A stretch of 64,000 nucleotides of DNA from an uncultured Clostridia bacterium. Its GTDB lineage: Bacteria; Bacillota; Clostridia; Oscillospirales; Ruminococcaceae. The stretch lies in assembly GCA_947629905.1 (NCBI GenBank), contig CANRFM010000005.1, forward strand, positions 1 through 64,000, read 5' to 3'. The position numbers and the translations under genes were made by a program. The notes beneath the pieces are model-generated. The model did not search any database, had not been told where the DNA came from, and was given only the letters and a program-made list of their open reading frames with translations. Shown here piece by piece: positions 8,575 through 17,223 of this stretch; the first letter of the stretch is position 1; each line of letters opens with the position of its first letter.

Positions 8575-10443
8575 ATGAGCCATCTGTATGACAGTTGGGA
8601 TGCGGACTACAAAACGCCGTTCGGTGCGGTCAGACTGGGGAGAGTCTGCTATTTTTCCATACGGCTGCCGAAAGAGGTCACGCCGGATTTTGCGCCAAGT
8701 CTGGTGCTGTTCCGGACGGGATTCAAGGAGCGCTTCATCCATATGCGCCGTGTGCGGGAGGAGGACGACTGCATCGTCTGGGGATGCGGCTATATCCCGA
8801 AATTCATCGGCGTGCACTACTACTATTTCGCCTATATCGTCAATAATGAGCGGTTCTACATCAAAAAGACAGCCGGGCACATCGGCAATCTCAATGACGG
8901 CGACCTGTTCCAGCTGACGGTCTATGACGAGGATTTCAAGACACCGGACTTCCTGAAAGGCGGCATTATGTACCAGATCTTCCCCGACCGCTTTGCGAAA
9001 AGCGGCAAGGTACATGAGAACATCCCGGAAGGCAGAGTACTCCGGGAGGACTGGGGCGGCACACCGTTCTATAAGCCGGACGAAAACGGGCACGTCTGGA
9101 ACAACGACTACTTCGGCGGCGACCTTGCGGGCATACAGGAGAAGCTGCCCTACCTGAAAGATTTAGGCGTGACGTGCATCTACCTGAACCCGATCTTTGA
9201 ATCGCACGAGAACCACCGCTATAATACGGCAGACTACCGAAAAGTTGATCCCCTGCTTGGCACGAACGAGGACTTCCGGGAACTGTGCCGGGAAGCCGGG
9301 AAACTGGGCATCAGTGTCATTTTGGATGGCGTATTCTCCCACACCGGGGCGGACAGCGTGTACTTCAACAAATTCGGGCGGTATGAAAATCTGGGTGCTT
9401 ACCAGTCGCAGGACAGCCCCTACTACCCGTGGTACACGTTCTACCGCTATCCGGACGAGTACGAAGCATGGTGGGGCATCGACACCCTCCCGAACGTGCA
9501 GGAAAACAATTTGGAATACACCAATTTCATCTGCGGTGAGGACGGTGTGCTGGACTACTGGATCTCTTTGGGGGCAGCCGGTTTCCGGTTAGATGTGGCA
9601 GACGAACTGCCGGATAATTTTTTAGACAACCTCCGCACCCGTGTGAAAAAATGCGGTGAAGAAAAAATCGTCATCGGCGAAGTCTGGGAAGATGCCTCCA
9701 ACAAAGAGGCTTACGGCATAAAGCGCCGCTATCTGCTCGGCGCACAGCTCGATTCCGTGATGAACTATCCGTTCCGGGAAGCGATCATCCACTATATCAA
9801 GGGCATGAGCGGACGGGATTTCCAGCTCGGCATTATGACCATTTTGGAGAATTACCCGAAAGACGTTGTGGACGTGCTGATGAATTTCGTCTCCACGCAT
9901 GACATTGAACGGGCGATCAACCGGTTCGGTGGTGAGAACTGTGACGACAAGTCGAAAGACTGGATGGCAGAGCGCTATCTGAACGAGGAACAGTACAACC
10001 GTGGCAAATCCATGCTCAAGGCAGCTATGGCGCTGATGTTCTACCTGCCGGGCGTGCCGAGTATCTACTACGGTGACGAGGCAGGTTTGCAGGGCTACAA
10101 AGACCCCTTCAACCGCCGCTGTTATCCGTGGGGGCATGAAGATCAGGATCTGATCGCCTACACCAAGGAACTGGGGCGCATCCGGCGTGCGCACCGGGTA
10201 TTCCGGGACGGACGGCTGAAATTTTTCCGCACGCAGGACGATGTGATGATGTTCTCCAGACGGTACGAACGGCAGGCAGTCCTCATCTGCGTGAACCGCA
10301 GCGCACAGGAACAGCAGGTCACATTCCCGGAGGGAGAGTTCCAGCCGGATCGCTGTGAACATGGCAGCATTCAGGACAGAACGATCACCATTGCACCGTA
10401 TGACTACACGGTGGTTGTCTGTGTACCGGCAGCATCAGAATAA
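8575..10443 (+). CDS. GH13 alpha-glucan hydrolase (neopullulanase/cyclomaltodextrinase-like)
   Basis: 622 residues. Residues 1 to about 120 form a beta-rich N-terminal domain like the CBM34-type module of neopullulanases. The catalytic barrel has all GH13 regions: DGVFSHTG (Asp251, His256), GFRLDVADEL (nucleophile Asp340, Arg338), VIGEVWED (acid/base Glu369) and STHDIER (Asp443). LNPIFESHENHRYNTADY near residue 203 is the conserved-region-V context. No signal peptide is visible, so it is probably cytoplasmic and acts on imported malto-oligosaccharides or on products of the glycogen phosphorylase just upstream. The ribosome site is GGGAG. Exact specificity cannot be assigned. Confidence 0.93.
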   Translation: MSHLYDSWDADYKTPFGAVRLGRVCYFSIRLPKEVTPDFAPSLVLFRTGFKERFIHMRRVREEDDCIVWGCGYIPKFIGVHYYYFAYIVNNERFYIKKTAGHIGNLNDGDLFQLTVYDEDFKTPDFLKGGIMYQIFPDRFAKSGKVHENIPEGRVLREDWGGTPFYKPDENGHVWNNDYFGGDLAGIQEKLPYLKDLGVTCIYLNPIFESHENHRYNTADYRKVDPLLGTNEDFRELCREAGKLGISVILDGVFSHTGADSVYFNKFGRYENLGAYQSQDSPYYPWYTFYRYPDEYEAWWGIDTLPNVQENNLEYTNFICGEDGVLDYWISLGAAGFRLDVADELPDNFLDNLRTRVKKCGEEKIVIGEVWEDASNKEAYGIKRRYLLGAQLDSVMNYPFREAIIHYIKGMSGRDFQLGIMTILENYPKDVVDVLMNFVSTHDIERAINRFGGENCDDKSKDWMAERYLNEEQYNRGKSMLKAAMALMFYLPGVPSIYYGDEAGLQGYKDPFNRRCYPWGHEDQDLIAYTKELGRIRRAHRVFRDGRLKFFRTQDDVMMFSRRYERQAVLICVNRSAQEQQVTFPEGEFQPDRCEHGSIQDRTITIAPYDYTVVVCVPAASE

Positions 10444-10451
10444 ACAAGAAA

Positions 10452-10481
10452 GGCATCCGGCGACCCGGATGCCTTTGTTTT
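10452..10481. terminator. Bidirectional terminator
   Basis: GGCATCCGG-CGAC-CCGGATGCC is a perfect 9-bp stem followed by TTTGTTTT on the plus strand. It lies between the convergent GH13 and kinase-like genes, and the latter's stop codon falls in the T-tract. Confidence 0.85.
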
Positions 10482-11097
10482 ATGCTTTTTCAGCGAGATG
10501 TTCCGCAGCGTTCACGATCAGCCCGGCGCTGCCCTCGATACCGAGCAGACCGCTGTTGATGCACAGGGCATAGCTGCCCTTGTCGTGCCAGTTGCCGCCG
10601 GTGTTGATGTTGTAAAATTTCTCACGCCGGCTGTCGATGCGGGGGAGAAGCGTGTCCACTTCCTTTTCCGAAACGCCGTACTGCGACATGGCATATGCCC
10701 GCCGGAACGCTTTCGGTGCATAGATAAAGGTACTGAACCGGTGCGGGTTGTCCCGCAGGATCCAGTTGGCACACCGCCCCACGATCACGCAGCTCCCCTC
10801 TGCGGAAAGCTCCTTGATGATCTGCGTTTCCGTGATGTAGAGCTTGTCGGAGACCGGGATATTATCCTCCATGGTGCGGGCAGGGTTGGAGTTCATCAGC
10901 AGCGCATAGAGGAAGCTTTTCGGTGAGGATTCCTCTGCGCCCTCTAACTTTGCCACCGGAACGCCCAGCCGTTCGGATGCCATTTCGAGAATATCGTGAT
11001 TATAAAAGGGAATATGCAGCTGCTCGGCGACCAGCTTGCCGATGACACTGCCGCCGCTGCCGTATTCCCGTTCAATGGTAATAATCGGGTGTTTCAT
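10480..11097 (-). CDS. Cytidylate kinase-like family protein
   Basis: 205 residues starting MKHPIITIEREYGSGGSVIG, a P-loop variant typical of the cytidylate-kinase-like family (PF13189), followed by ARKLAE-like helix IGKLVAEQLHIPFYNHDIL. SCVIVGRCANWILRDNP and the Arg-rich helix with RIDSRREKFYNINTG match the family's lid/NMP region. Many clostridia carry several paralogues of unknown role; a true CMP kinase is usually fused or placed with ribosomal protein S1 genes, so function as CMP kinase is doubtful. Monocistronic, with its own -10 element and a terminator shared with the GH13 gene. Confidence 0.8.
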   Translation of the reverse strand: MKHPIITIEREYGSGGSVIGKLVAEQLHIPFYNHDILEMASERLGVPVAKLEGAEESSPKSFLYALLMNSNPARTMEDNIPVSDKLYITETQIIKELSAEGSCVIVGRCANWILRDNPHRFSTFIYAPKAFRRAYAMSQYGVSEKEVDTLLPRIDSRREKFYNINTGGNWHDKGSYALCINSGLLGIEGSAGLIVNAAEHLAEKA

Positions 11098-11140
11098 GGT
11101 ATGTATTCCTCCGTATTGAAACGTGTAAATTCCTTCTTCT

Positions 11141-11152
11141 TATTATAGCACA
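11141..11152 (-). promoter_or_regulatory. Extended -10 of the kinase-like gene
   Basis: The minus-strand sequence is TGTGCTATAATA, a strong extended -10, about 45 bp upstream of the ATG. The -35 position (ATGATT) is poor. This exact 12-mer recurs at four other loci in the window. Confidence 0.7.
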
Positions 11153-11346
11153 GATTTTACAAAAAATCATCCCATTTCTGAAAAAAATTAAGCATTTTCT
11201 GATTTTCTCTATTTCAGACAAATCTGACCCTGTTTTTTTATGCAAAATGGGGAAAGCTTTGACAGGACAGCCTTGTAAAAACTGTGAAAAATCCTGATTT
11301 TCCAAAAAGTTTACAAATAAAGATTTCCAAATACAGCCGGATATGA

Positions 11347-11352
11347 TATAAT
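11347..11352 (+). promoter_or_regulatory. -10 of the GH5 lipoprotein gene
   Basis: TATAAT, 29 bp before the ATG. The -35 region 17 bp upstream is TTTCCA, a moderate match. The 11098-11381 intergenic is AT-rich and otherwise holds only the divergent promoter of the kinase-like gene. Confidence 0.6.
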
Positions 11353-11381
11353 AAAACTATAAGCACAAGGGAGGAATTTCC

Positions 11382-13466
11382 ATGAAATTGTCCATTCGTT
11401 CCCGTCTGGGGGCTTGCTTGCTATCTGTTGTGCTTGGCTGCACGGCACTGACCGGATGTTCCGGCAAATCGCAGGACACATCCGAGACCGAAGCGCCGGT
11501 ATCCTCCGCCGTGGAGGAGACAGAAGCCGCCACGGAAGCCCCCTCCGAAACCGAACCGCCTGCCACGGAACACATCAGCCCGACCGAACAGGTGACTTCC
11601 GTTTTAGGGACACAGATCGACACCAATGCAACGCTGAACCGTGACAGCGAGGATGACACCCAGAAGAATTATAAAATGCCCCTCTCCGACTTCATCGAGG
11701 ACGGCGATGTGATACAGTCGTTCACGTTCGTGTTCTATGCGGCGGACGGGACTTCCGATATCGGCACCTATCAGGGCGGCTGCGGGATCTCCGTCAATGC
11801 TGACTGCGCCGCAGCGACTGACCCCGGCTGGTTTCAGTCTCCGGATTTCAGCGCACAGGCAGAGGGTTCCTATGCCGAAGTGAAATGGGATGTCCCCGGC
11901 GATGTTGCGCCCTATGCAGCCGCCTCCGGTGAGGTACAGATCGGCTACTGGTGGGGCAATACCGCAGAGGTCACGCTGAAAAACGTCATCTGCACCTACA
12001 CCCGGACGAAAACGCTTCCGGTGGACGGCACGCAGACGATCAACGTCGGACAAAGCCTGAATTTCGGCAGCGATACGACCAATTCCGTGAAAGTCCCCCT
12101 TGCCGATGTGCTTGGCGAGGAGGGCGTACCGCAGGCGATCACCTTTGACATCAGTGCGGGCGGAACGATCGGGAAATTTACCGGCGCATTCGGCATCACG
12201 ACTGACGACTGGTATCAGACCGGAACGATTGCCGTCCCGACCGAATCCGGCAGCCTGAACCTGACGTGGATCCTGCCGGACAGCATCAAGCCCGCCGTGC
12301 CGCAGAATGCGGAAGTCATGCTTGGCTACTGGTGGGGCGAGGTCAGCGACATCACGCTCAACAGCATTACCGTAAAATACAGCACCGGCAGCAGCACGTC
12401 CGCCGTGCAGCAGCCTGTTGCTGTGGGAAATGGGGAGAAACCGGTGACAACAGAGGGACAGGCGGCAGAGATCGCCGCATCGATCAAGGCAGGCTGGTGT
12501 CTGGGAAATACACTCGACTGCTACGATATTGACTGGGTAGAGGACGACTTTGAAACGGCATGGGGCAATGTCCGGACAACGCATGAGATCATCGACACCG
12601 TGAAAGCTGCCGGGTTCAATGCCGTGCGCATCCCCGTTTCGTGGACAGATCATATGGACGACAGCGGCAATGTGGAAGCCGCATGGATGGACAGAGTGAA
12701 GGAAGTCGTGGACTACGCCATGGATGACGGGCTTTACACGATCCTGAATGTACACCATGACGATTATACATGGATCCATCCGGTCTATGCCGAGGAAGAA
12801 ACCGTTACCGCCAAATTCGTCCACCTTTGGGAACAGATTGCGGAACGCTTTCAGGACTACGACACGCACCTGCTGTTTGAGGGGCTGAATGAACCCCGCA
12901 TGGTCGGTTCTGCCAACGAGTGGATGGGCGGCACAGACGAGGAACGGGACGTGATCAATCATCTGCTTCAGAAATTTGTCGATACCGTGCGGGCTTCCGG
13001 CGGCAAGAATCCGGAACGGACGCTGGTCGTGACGACCCATGCCGCCTCTATCACGGATGCAGCCCTGAACGGCTTTGTCCTGCCCTCGGATGATAACCTG
13101 ATCCTCTCCATACACAACTATGCACCGTGGCAGTTTGCGACCATCATCGAGGGGCAGGAAAATCAGAACACCGTATTCGACAGTGCCGGCGAAGCCGAAC
13201 TGAACAGCGAATTTGACAAGCTCTATGACAAATTCGTCAGCAAGGGCATTCCGGTCATCATCGGTGAATTTGGGGCAGAGAACAAGGATAACTCTGCCGA
13301 CCGGGCAAGGTATTACAGCTATTATATACAGGCAGCCGCACAGCGGGGCATTCCGTGCTTTATCTGGGACAATGGTCTGTCCGACAGCTTCGGCTTGCTT
13401 GACCGGGCACATCTGTCATGGTTTGACGGAAATATCCTGAATGGCATTCAAGAAGCGATTCAATAA
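11382..13466 (+). CDS. Cell-surface GH5 endoglucanase lipoprotein with two tandem beta-sandwich modules
   Basis: 694 residues. A lipoprotein signal ends in LTGC (Cys26), followed by a Thr/Glu-rich linker to about residue 75. Two homologous modules of about 130 residues follow, both closing with a YWWG...(V/I)TL pattern (near residues 190 and 325); they resemble carbohydrate-binding modules of ruminococcal cellulases. After a short linker the GH5 barrel begins at GWCLGNTLDCYD; acid/base Glu504 is in GLNEPR and nucleophile Glu629 in IGEFGAE. This fits endo-beta-1,4-glucanase activity on the cell surface. No dockerin is seen; membrane anchoring replaces it. The start has a GGGAGGAA site. Glucan versus xyloglucan or mannan preference is not decidable here. 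Confidence 0.93.
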   Translation: MKLSIRSRLGACLLSVVLGCTALTGCSGKSQDTSETEAPVSSAVEETEAATEAPSETEPPATEHISPTEQVTSVLGTQIDTNATLNRDSEDDTQKNYKMPLSDFIEDGDVIQSFTFVFYAADGTSDIGTYQGGCGISVNADCAAATDPGWFQSPDFSAQAEGSYAEVKWDVPGDVAPYAAASGEVQIGYWWGNTAEVTLKNVICTYTRTKTLPVDGTQTINVGQSLNFGSDTTNSVKVPLADVLGEEGVPQAITFDISAGGTIGKFTGAFGITTDDWYQTGTIAVPTESGSLNLTWILPDSIKPAVPQNAEVMLGYWWGEVSDITLNSITVKYSTGSSTSAVQQPVAVGNGEKPVTTEGQAAEIAASIKAGWCLGNTLDCYDIDWVEDDFETAWGNVRTTHEIIDTVKAAGFNAVRIPVSWTDHMDDSGNVEAAWMDRVKEVVDYAMDDGLYTILNVHHDDYTWIHPVYAEEETVTAKFVHLWEQIAERFQDYDTHLLFEGLNEPRMVGSANEWMGGTDEERDVINHLLQKFVDTVRASGGKNPERTLVVTTHAASITDAALNGFVLPSDDNLILSIHNYAPWQFATIIEGQENQNTVFDSAGEAELNSEFDKLYDKFVSKGIPVIIGEFGAENKDNSADRARYYSYYIQAAAQRGIPCFIWDNGLSDSFGLLDRAHLSWFDGNILNGIQEAIQ

Positions 13467-13472
13467 AGGCAA

Positions 13473-13507
13473 CACCCGCAGCTGAAAATGCTGCGGGTGA
13501 TTTTTTT
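13473..13507. terminator. Bidirectional terminator
   Basis: CACCCGCAGC-TGAAAAT-GCTGCGGGTG is a 10-bp perfect stem followed by ATTTTTTT, between the convergent GH5 and deacetylase genes. Confidence 0.9.
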
Positions 13508-14231
13508 ACACGGTATAGCCCATCTCCCGGAAATGGTCGATGAGTTCGCCTAAAATTGCCGCATTGGTCGAGGAGACCGAGTGCAGCAGGAGAATTTCAC
13601 CGCCGTGCGCCTGTGCGGTCAGCTTTTCGAGGGCAGCTTCCGGGTCGGGCTGATCATCGACCAGCCAGTCCACGTGCGCCCCGCTCCAGAAAATCGTCTT
13701 ATATCCCAACGACTGCGCCGTACAGAGCGCATCCTCCGAATACTCCCCGCACGGGCAGCGGAAATACTGCATGGGATAGCTGTATTTTTCGATCATATAG
13801 TCATGCAGCGACTGCAATTCCTCCACAGCGGAAGCCTTATCGAGCAAAGGCAGAGAAGCGTGTGTCATGCCGTGATTGCCAAGCATATGCCCCTCAGCGA
13901 TCATGCGGCGGACGAGTTCCGGTTCGCTTTTGGCATACTCTCCGGTGAGAAAGAAAATCGCCGTCACGCCTTTTTCTTGCAAGATGTCGAGAATGTCACT
14001 CGTGTAGCCGTTTTCATAGCCCTGATCAAAGGTCAGGATGATGCGGTTTCTGTCCGGTGTCGTGGCATAAGCACCATACTGCCGGTACTGTGCATCGAAA
14101 TCCAGTGCGCCGAGCGGTACATTGTCCGCATCGGTCTGTGTGCCCTGCCCATAGCCGATCGCCGTGCCTGCATGGACAGGAAGGCTTGTCAGTGCGGTCA
14201 GCATGAGCAGCAGACAGCAAATGTGTTTCAT
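13506..14231 (-). CDS. Polysaccharide deacetylase, PdaA-like
   Basis: 241 residues with a cleavable signal peptide (MKHICCLLLMLTALTSLPVHA). The NodB fold shows motif 1 LTFDQGYENGYTSDIL, motif 2 GNHGMTHASL with the two metal His, and motif 3 RCPCGEYSE. The TFDxGYENGYT form is characteristic of PdaA, the peptidoglycan N-acetylmuramic acid deacetylase that helps make muramic delta-lactam in spore cortex, rather than of chitin or xylan deacetylases. In a non-sporulating ruminococcus it may modify vegetative peptidoglycan. Acts outside the membrane. The ribosome site is AAGGAGG. Confidence 0.85.
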   Translation of the reverse strand: MKHICCLLLMLTALTSLPVHAGTAIGYGQGTQTDADNVPLGALDFDAQYRQYGAYATTPDRNRIILTFDQGYENGYTSDILDILQEKGVTAIFFLTGEYAKSEPELVRRMIAEGHMLGNHGMTHASLPLLDKASAVEELQSLHDYMIEKYSYPMQYFRCPCGEYSEDALCTAQSLGYKTIFWSGAHVDWLVDDQPDPEAALEKLTAQAHGGEILLLHSVSSTNAAILGELIDHFREMGYTV

Positions 14232-14275
14232 ACCATTCCTCCTTTCTGCGGTTTTGCCGCAATCTTAGTTTATGC

Positions 14276-14305
14276 AAAAAAGCAGGACGCAACCGCCCTG
14301 CTTTT
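14276..14305 (-). terminator. Terminator of the membrane protein gene
   Basis: AAAGCAGG...CCTGCTTT is an 8-bp stem with a 10-nt loop. On the minus strand it is followed by a run of T residues just downstream of the stop at 14310. Confidence 0.75.
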
Positions 14306-14309
14306 CGTT

Positions 14310-15878
14310 TTATTTTGCCAAATATTTGAAGAAAATAGAATCCTCGCTCTCCCCAAGGAAATTCGTGGTAAGTCCCTCCGTCAGAAGATCAACCTCTTCC
14401 GCATAGAGCGGTGTGCTCTGATCATAGGAATAACGGACAGAATTGCCGATCGAACGGTCCATCTCATGGTAGGCAGTCAGGCTGCCGACAAGCAGCAAAG
14501 CGACCGTGGGGATAAACACCTTCCAGTCTTTTTTTGCTTTGGAAACTGCTACCGTGTCCATGACCATGAGCATCAAAATCAGCAATGCAGGGATAGAAGC
14601 CCGCATACAGAAGTCAATGCTATAGCCGCAGCGTATGACCGGAATGATGAGCAGCGATACAAGGCAGACCGCATACATCGGTTTCTGCCCCTGATATTTG
14701 TAAATGGCAATAAAATAGACCAGCACTTCAAGGAAGATGAACAGCAGATAGCTCGGCATGAGCAGCTCCATGGGTGCCATATGAAATCCGTTGGTGGTGG
14801 TACTGTTGACCGTGAGGAAGAGATAGGACAGGAGCGTAATAAAACACCCGCAGATCAGATTCTGGAATGTCAGCGCTTCCCCTATGATGCGCCAGACATT
14901 CTTCTCCACGGACAGCGCCTTGTCATAGCTTTCGATGATGCGCCGGATGCCAAGAAAGGCAAGGATCGGCACAAGTCCGACCGCAGGCAGCGTACAGAAC
15001 AGGAAGCTGAAAGCGTAGATGAAGATCACAGAGCGGTTGTCTTTCTGGACGAGGAGCAGCATGGTGATGAGCCATGCCGGGATCGCCTGATTGTACACCC
15101 AGAACAGCTGTGTAGACATACTGGAAAACTGGAACCCGTTTGCCCAATGTTCAAGATGGCTGCCGGAAAACCAGAGGAAGGACGGTGAATTGTTCAGGAC
15201 AAAATCCCCGACCGTGTCCAGACCGGAGAAGAAAATAAAGGCAAGCACGATCCAGACAGAGCATTTCTTCATATGCCCCATGACCAGCAGCAGTGTCAGC
15301 AGAATACCGATCAGACACCAGAAATACAAAAATATCTGCGAGGATACAAAGCCAAAGATTTTTCCCCACAAAGCCGCCGGGAGCCATAGCATGAAGTAGT
15401 AAACCATAGCGACCTGCCCGCCGGAAGAGCCCGGCACATCCGTATATACAACAGGCCACGGCCGGTCAACCAGTTCACGCAAAATGGCATTGCGCCAGTG
15501 GTGATCGGCATTCTGATAGCAATAGCCGCCTACGCCGGACAGATAGAGCCAGAATACGACGATCATGCCCAGACAGAGCAGTTTGACAGTGGAATTCTTG
15601 CGCAGAAAGGAAATGTCGATTTGCGGTGCATCTTTCCATGCCAAATACAGCCCGAAAGTCAGGATAGCCCCCATGAGCAGCGCCAGCAGCAGTTTCAGCC
15701 ATCCGAAAATGAACATGTACATCGGAATTGCCAGATACAGATAGCTCAGCCGCACAGGCAGGGCAGAGGTGTCTGAAAGGGTAAAACGTTTTGGTTTTTT
15801 GGCAGCTTTATCGGACGAAACCGCCGGAGCAGGTGCTTCGGCGGCAGTCTTTGGCTGCTTTTCGGCAGTTTTTTTCAT
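14310..15878 (-). CDS. Polytopic membrane protein, glycosyltransferase-like, unassigned
   Basis: 522 residues. About 35 charged and Ala/Pro-rich residues are followed by roughly ten to twelve hydrophobic helices. A soluble-looking loop near residues 120-155 (YCYQNADHHWRNAILRELVD, then WPVVYTDVPGSSGG) resembles the first extracytoplasmic loop of polyprenyl-phosphate-sugar-using membrane glycosyltransferases, where acidic or His residues act. No motif is strong enough to name a family. The gene starts 11 bp after the stop of the aldolase-like gene, and the pair shares one promoter and one terminator, so the products probably serve one pathway, perhaps a surface glycan. The start has a GGAGGGTC site. 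Confidence 0.7.
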   Translation of the reverse strand: MKKTAEKQPKTAAEAPAPAVSSDKAAKKPKRFTLSDTSALPVRLSYLYLAIPMYMFIFGWLKLLLALLMGAILTFGLYLAWKDAPQIDISFLRKNSTVKLLCLGMIVVFWLYLSGVGGYCYQNADHHWRNAILRELVDRPWPVVYTDVPGSSGGQVAMVYYFMLWLPAALWGKIFGFVSSQIFLYFWCLIGILLTLLLVMGHMKKCSVWIVLAFIFFSGLDTVGDFVLNNSPSFLWFSGSHLEHWANGFQFSSMSTQLFWVYNQAIPAWLITMLLLVQKDNRSVIFIYAFSFLFCTLPAVGLVPILAFLGIRRIIESYDKALSVEKNVWRIIGEALTFQNLICGCFITLLSYLFLTVNSTTTNGFHMAPMELLMPSYLLFIFLEVLVYFIAIYKYQGQKPMYAVCLVSLLIIPVIRCGYSIDFCMRASIPALLILMLMVMDTVAVSKAKKDWKVFIPTVALLLVGSLTAYHEMDRSIGNSVRYSYDQSTPLYAEEVDLLTEGLTTNFLGESEDSIFFKYLAK

Positions 15879-15889
15879 GGAGACCCTCC

Positions 15890-16867
15890 TTACGGTTCGA
15901 GGTCAAAAAGCTGATGATAGAAATCCACATAGTCCCGTCTGTCCTCTTTGGTAAAGGCAATCGCAGAGGACGGGTGCAGATTCATCTTGCCGGTCAGCAG
16001 GTACTGAATATCATAGCCCCATTTCAGCCCGGATTCTTTCAGCCCTAAAATATAATGCTCATAGAAATCCAAAATGGGCGTAAGGTTGTATTTCGGGTTC
16101 TTCAGGAAGCCGAGAAGCAGTTCCATCGCACAGTTGCCTGCCCCTCTGCCCATGCTGCCGACAGTCGCATCAAGGAAACTTGCCCCCATGGAGCACGCCT
16201 CAACCGTATTGGCAAATGCCATCTGCTGGTTGTTGTGGGCGTGGATGCCGACACGCTTGCCAGCTTTTTCCATGGTTTCCACATACAGGGAAGCAAGCTG
16301 CTGAATCTGTTCCGGGAAGAGTGCGCCGTAGCTGTCCACGATGTACACGGCATCGACCGGCGACTTGGCAAGCAGAGCAAGGGCTTCCTCAATGTCGGGG
16401 GTATTTGCCTTGGAAATTGCCATGATGTTGCAGGTCGTCTCATAGCCGAGCTTGTGGGCGTATTCGATCATCTCGATCGCAGCGGGCATGGTGTTGATGT
16501 AGGTCGCCACACGCACCATGTCGAGCACGCTTTCCTCTTTGGGGAGGAGGTCACGCTGCAGATTGGCACGTCCCACGTCTGCCATGACAGAGAGCTTCAT
16601 GTCTGTGTCATTGTTCCCCACGATGCGGCGGATCGCCTCATCCCGGCAGAATTTCCAGTCCCCGAATTCCTCCGGGTTGAAAATATCCTTGTCCGCAAGG
16701 TAGCCCATTTCCATGTAGTCCACCCCGGCACGCAGATTGGCAATGTAGAGTGCCTTGACAAATTCATCCGTGAAGAAGAAGTTATTCACCAGTCCGCCGT
16801 CCCGCACGGTTGCGTCAAATACCTTGATGTCCGGTCTGTAGGTCATCAGATTTCCTTTTCTTTCCAT
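15890..16867 (-). CDS. DRE-TIM metallolyase/aldolase-like protein (HMG-CoA lyase-like)
   Basis: 325 residues with the DRE-TIM N-terminal motif FDATVRDGGLVNN, where an Asp binds the divalent metal and an Arg stabilises the enolate. The HAHNNQQMA strand carries the two metal His, and GRGAGNCAMELLL is the closing loop. This resembles the 4-hydroxy-2-oxovalerate aldolase / citramalate-synthase superfamily, but the overall sequence fits the group annotated only as aldolase catalytic domain proteins, often near polysaccharide genes. The expected reaction is Claisen- or aldol-type cleavage or condensation of a 2-oxo acid. The start has GGAGG at good spacing; an internal ATG seven codons later (MTYRPDIK) is possible. 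It is first in a two-gene operon. Confidence 0.8.
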   Translation of the reverse strand: MERKGNLMTYRPDIKVFDATVRDGGLVNNFFFTDEFVKALYIANLRAGVDYMEMGYLADKDIFNPEEFGDWKFCRDEAIRRIVGNNDTDMKLSVMADVGRANLQRDLLPKEESVLDMVRVATYINTMPAAIEMIEYAHKLGYETTCNIMAISKANTPDIEEALALLAKSPVDAVYIVDSYGALFPEQIQQLASLYVETMEKAGKRVGIHAHNNQQMAFANTVEACSMGASFLDATVGSMGRGAGNCAMELLLGFLKNPKYNLTPILDFYEHYILGLKESGLKWGYDIQYLLTGKMNLHPSSAIAFTKEDRRDYVDFYHQLFDLEP

Positions 16868-16921
16868 TCTAAAAACCTCCGTCTAATGCTTTTATGCGCT
16901 AAAATTGTAATGCACCATATT

Positions 16922-16950
16922 ATTATACCACTATTCCGGGAAATCTGCAA
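16922..16950 (-). promoter_or_regulatory. Promoter of the aldolase/membrane protein operon
   Basis: On the minus strand: TTGCAG, a 17-bp spacer and TATAAT, preceded by GTGG (extended -10). It lies 55 bp upstream of the ATG. The intergenic 16868-17223 contains this promoter and the divergent lipoprotein promoter; nothing else is recognisable. Confidence 0.8.
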
Positions 16951-17152
16951 GCCTTTTCCGGAAATTGCACGGATATTTGGAGATTTGCACAAAAAATAGT
17001 GTTAAAACCATCTGCCCGATTTAGCCTGTGACACGCAGAAAAATCAATTCACCTATGCCAATTTATCATAGCTTTTCCCTGCATTTCCGACATTTCAGCG
17101 ATTTGGTAAAAAGCAAACAAAAAAGGCTTGGATTATTTATGGATAATTGCAG

Positions 17153-17181
17153 TAGACATTTTCTGCTTCTTGTGCTATAAT
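17153..17181 (+). promoter_or_regulatory. Promoter of the first orphan lipoprotein
   Basis: TAGACA, a 17-bp spacer and TATAAT, with the shared core TGTGCTATAATA at 17171-17182. Confidence 0.8.
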
Positions 17182-17223
17182 AAATATGTATGCATAGGGC
17201 TTTTTTCATAGAGAGGTAATTAC

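Noticed and set aside
11604-13412. Minus-strand open frame of 602 codons
   Set aside because: Shadow of the GH5 lipoprotein gene; the sense frame has a signal peptide, catalytic Glu residues and a promoter.
13581-15188. Plus-strand open frame of 535 codons
   Set aside because: It lies antisense across the deacetylase and membrane protein genes, crosses their terminator, and has no ribosome site or recognisable motif.
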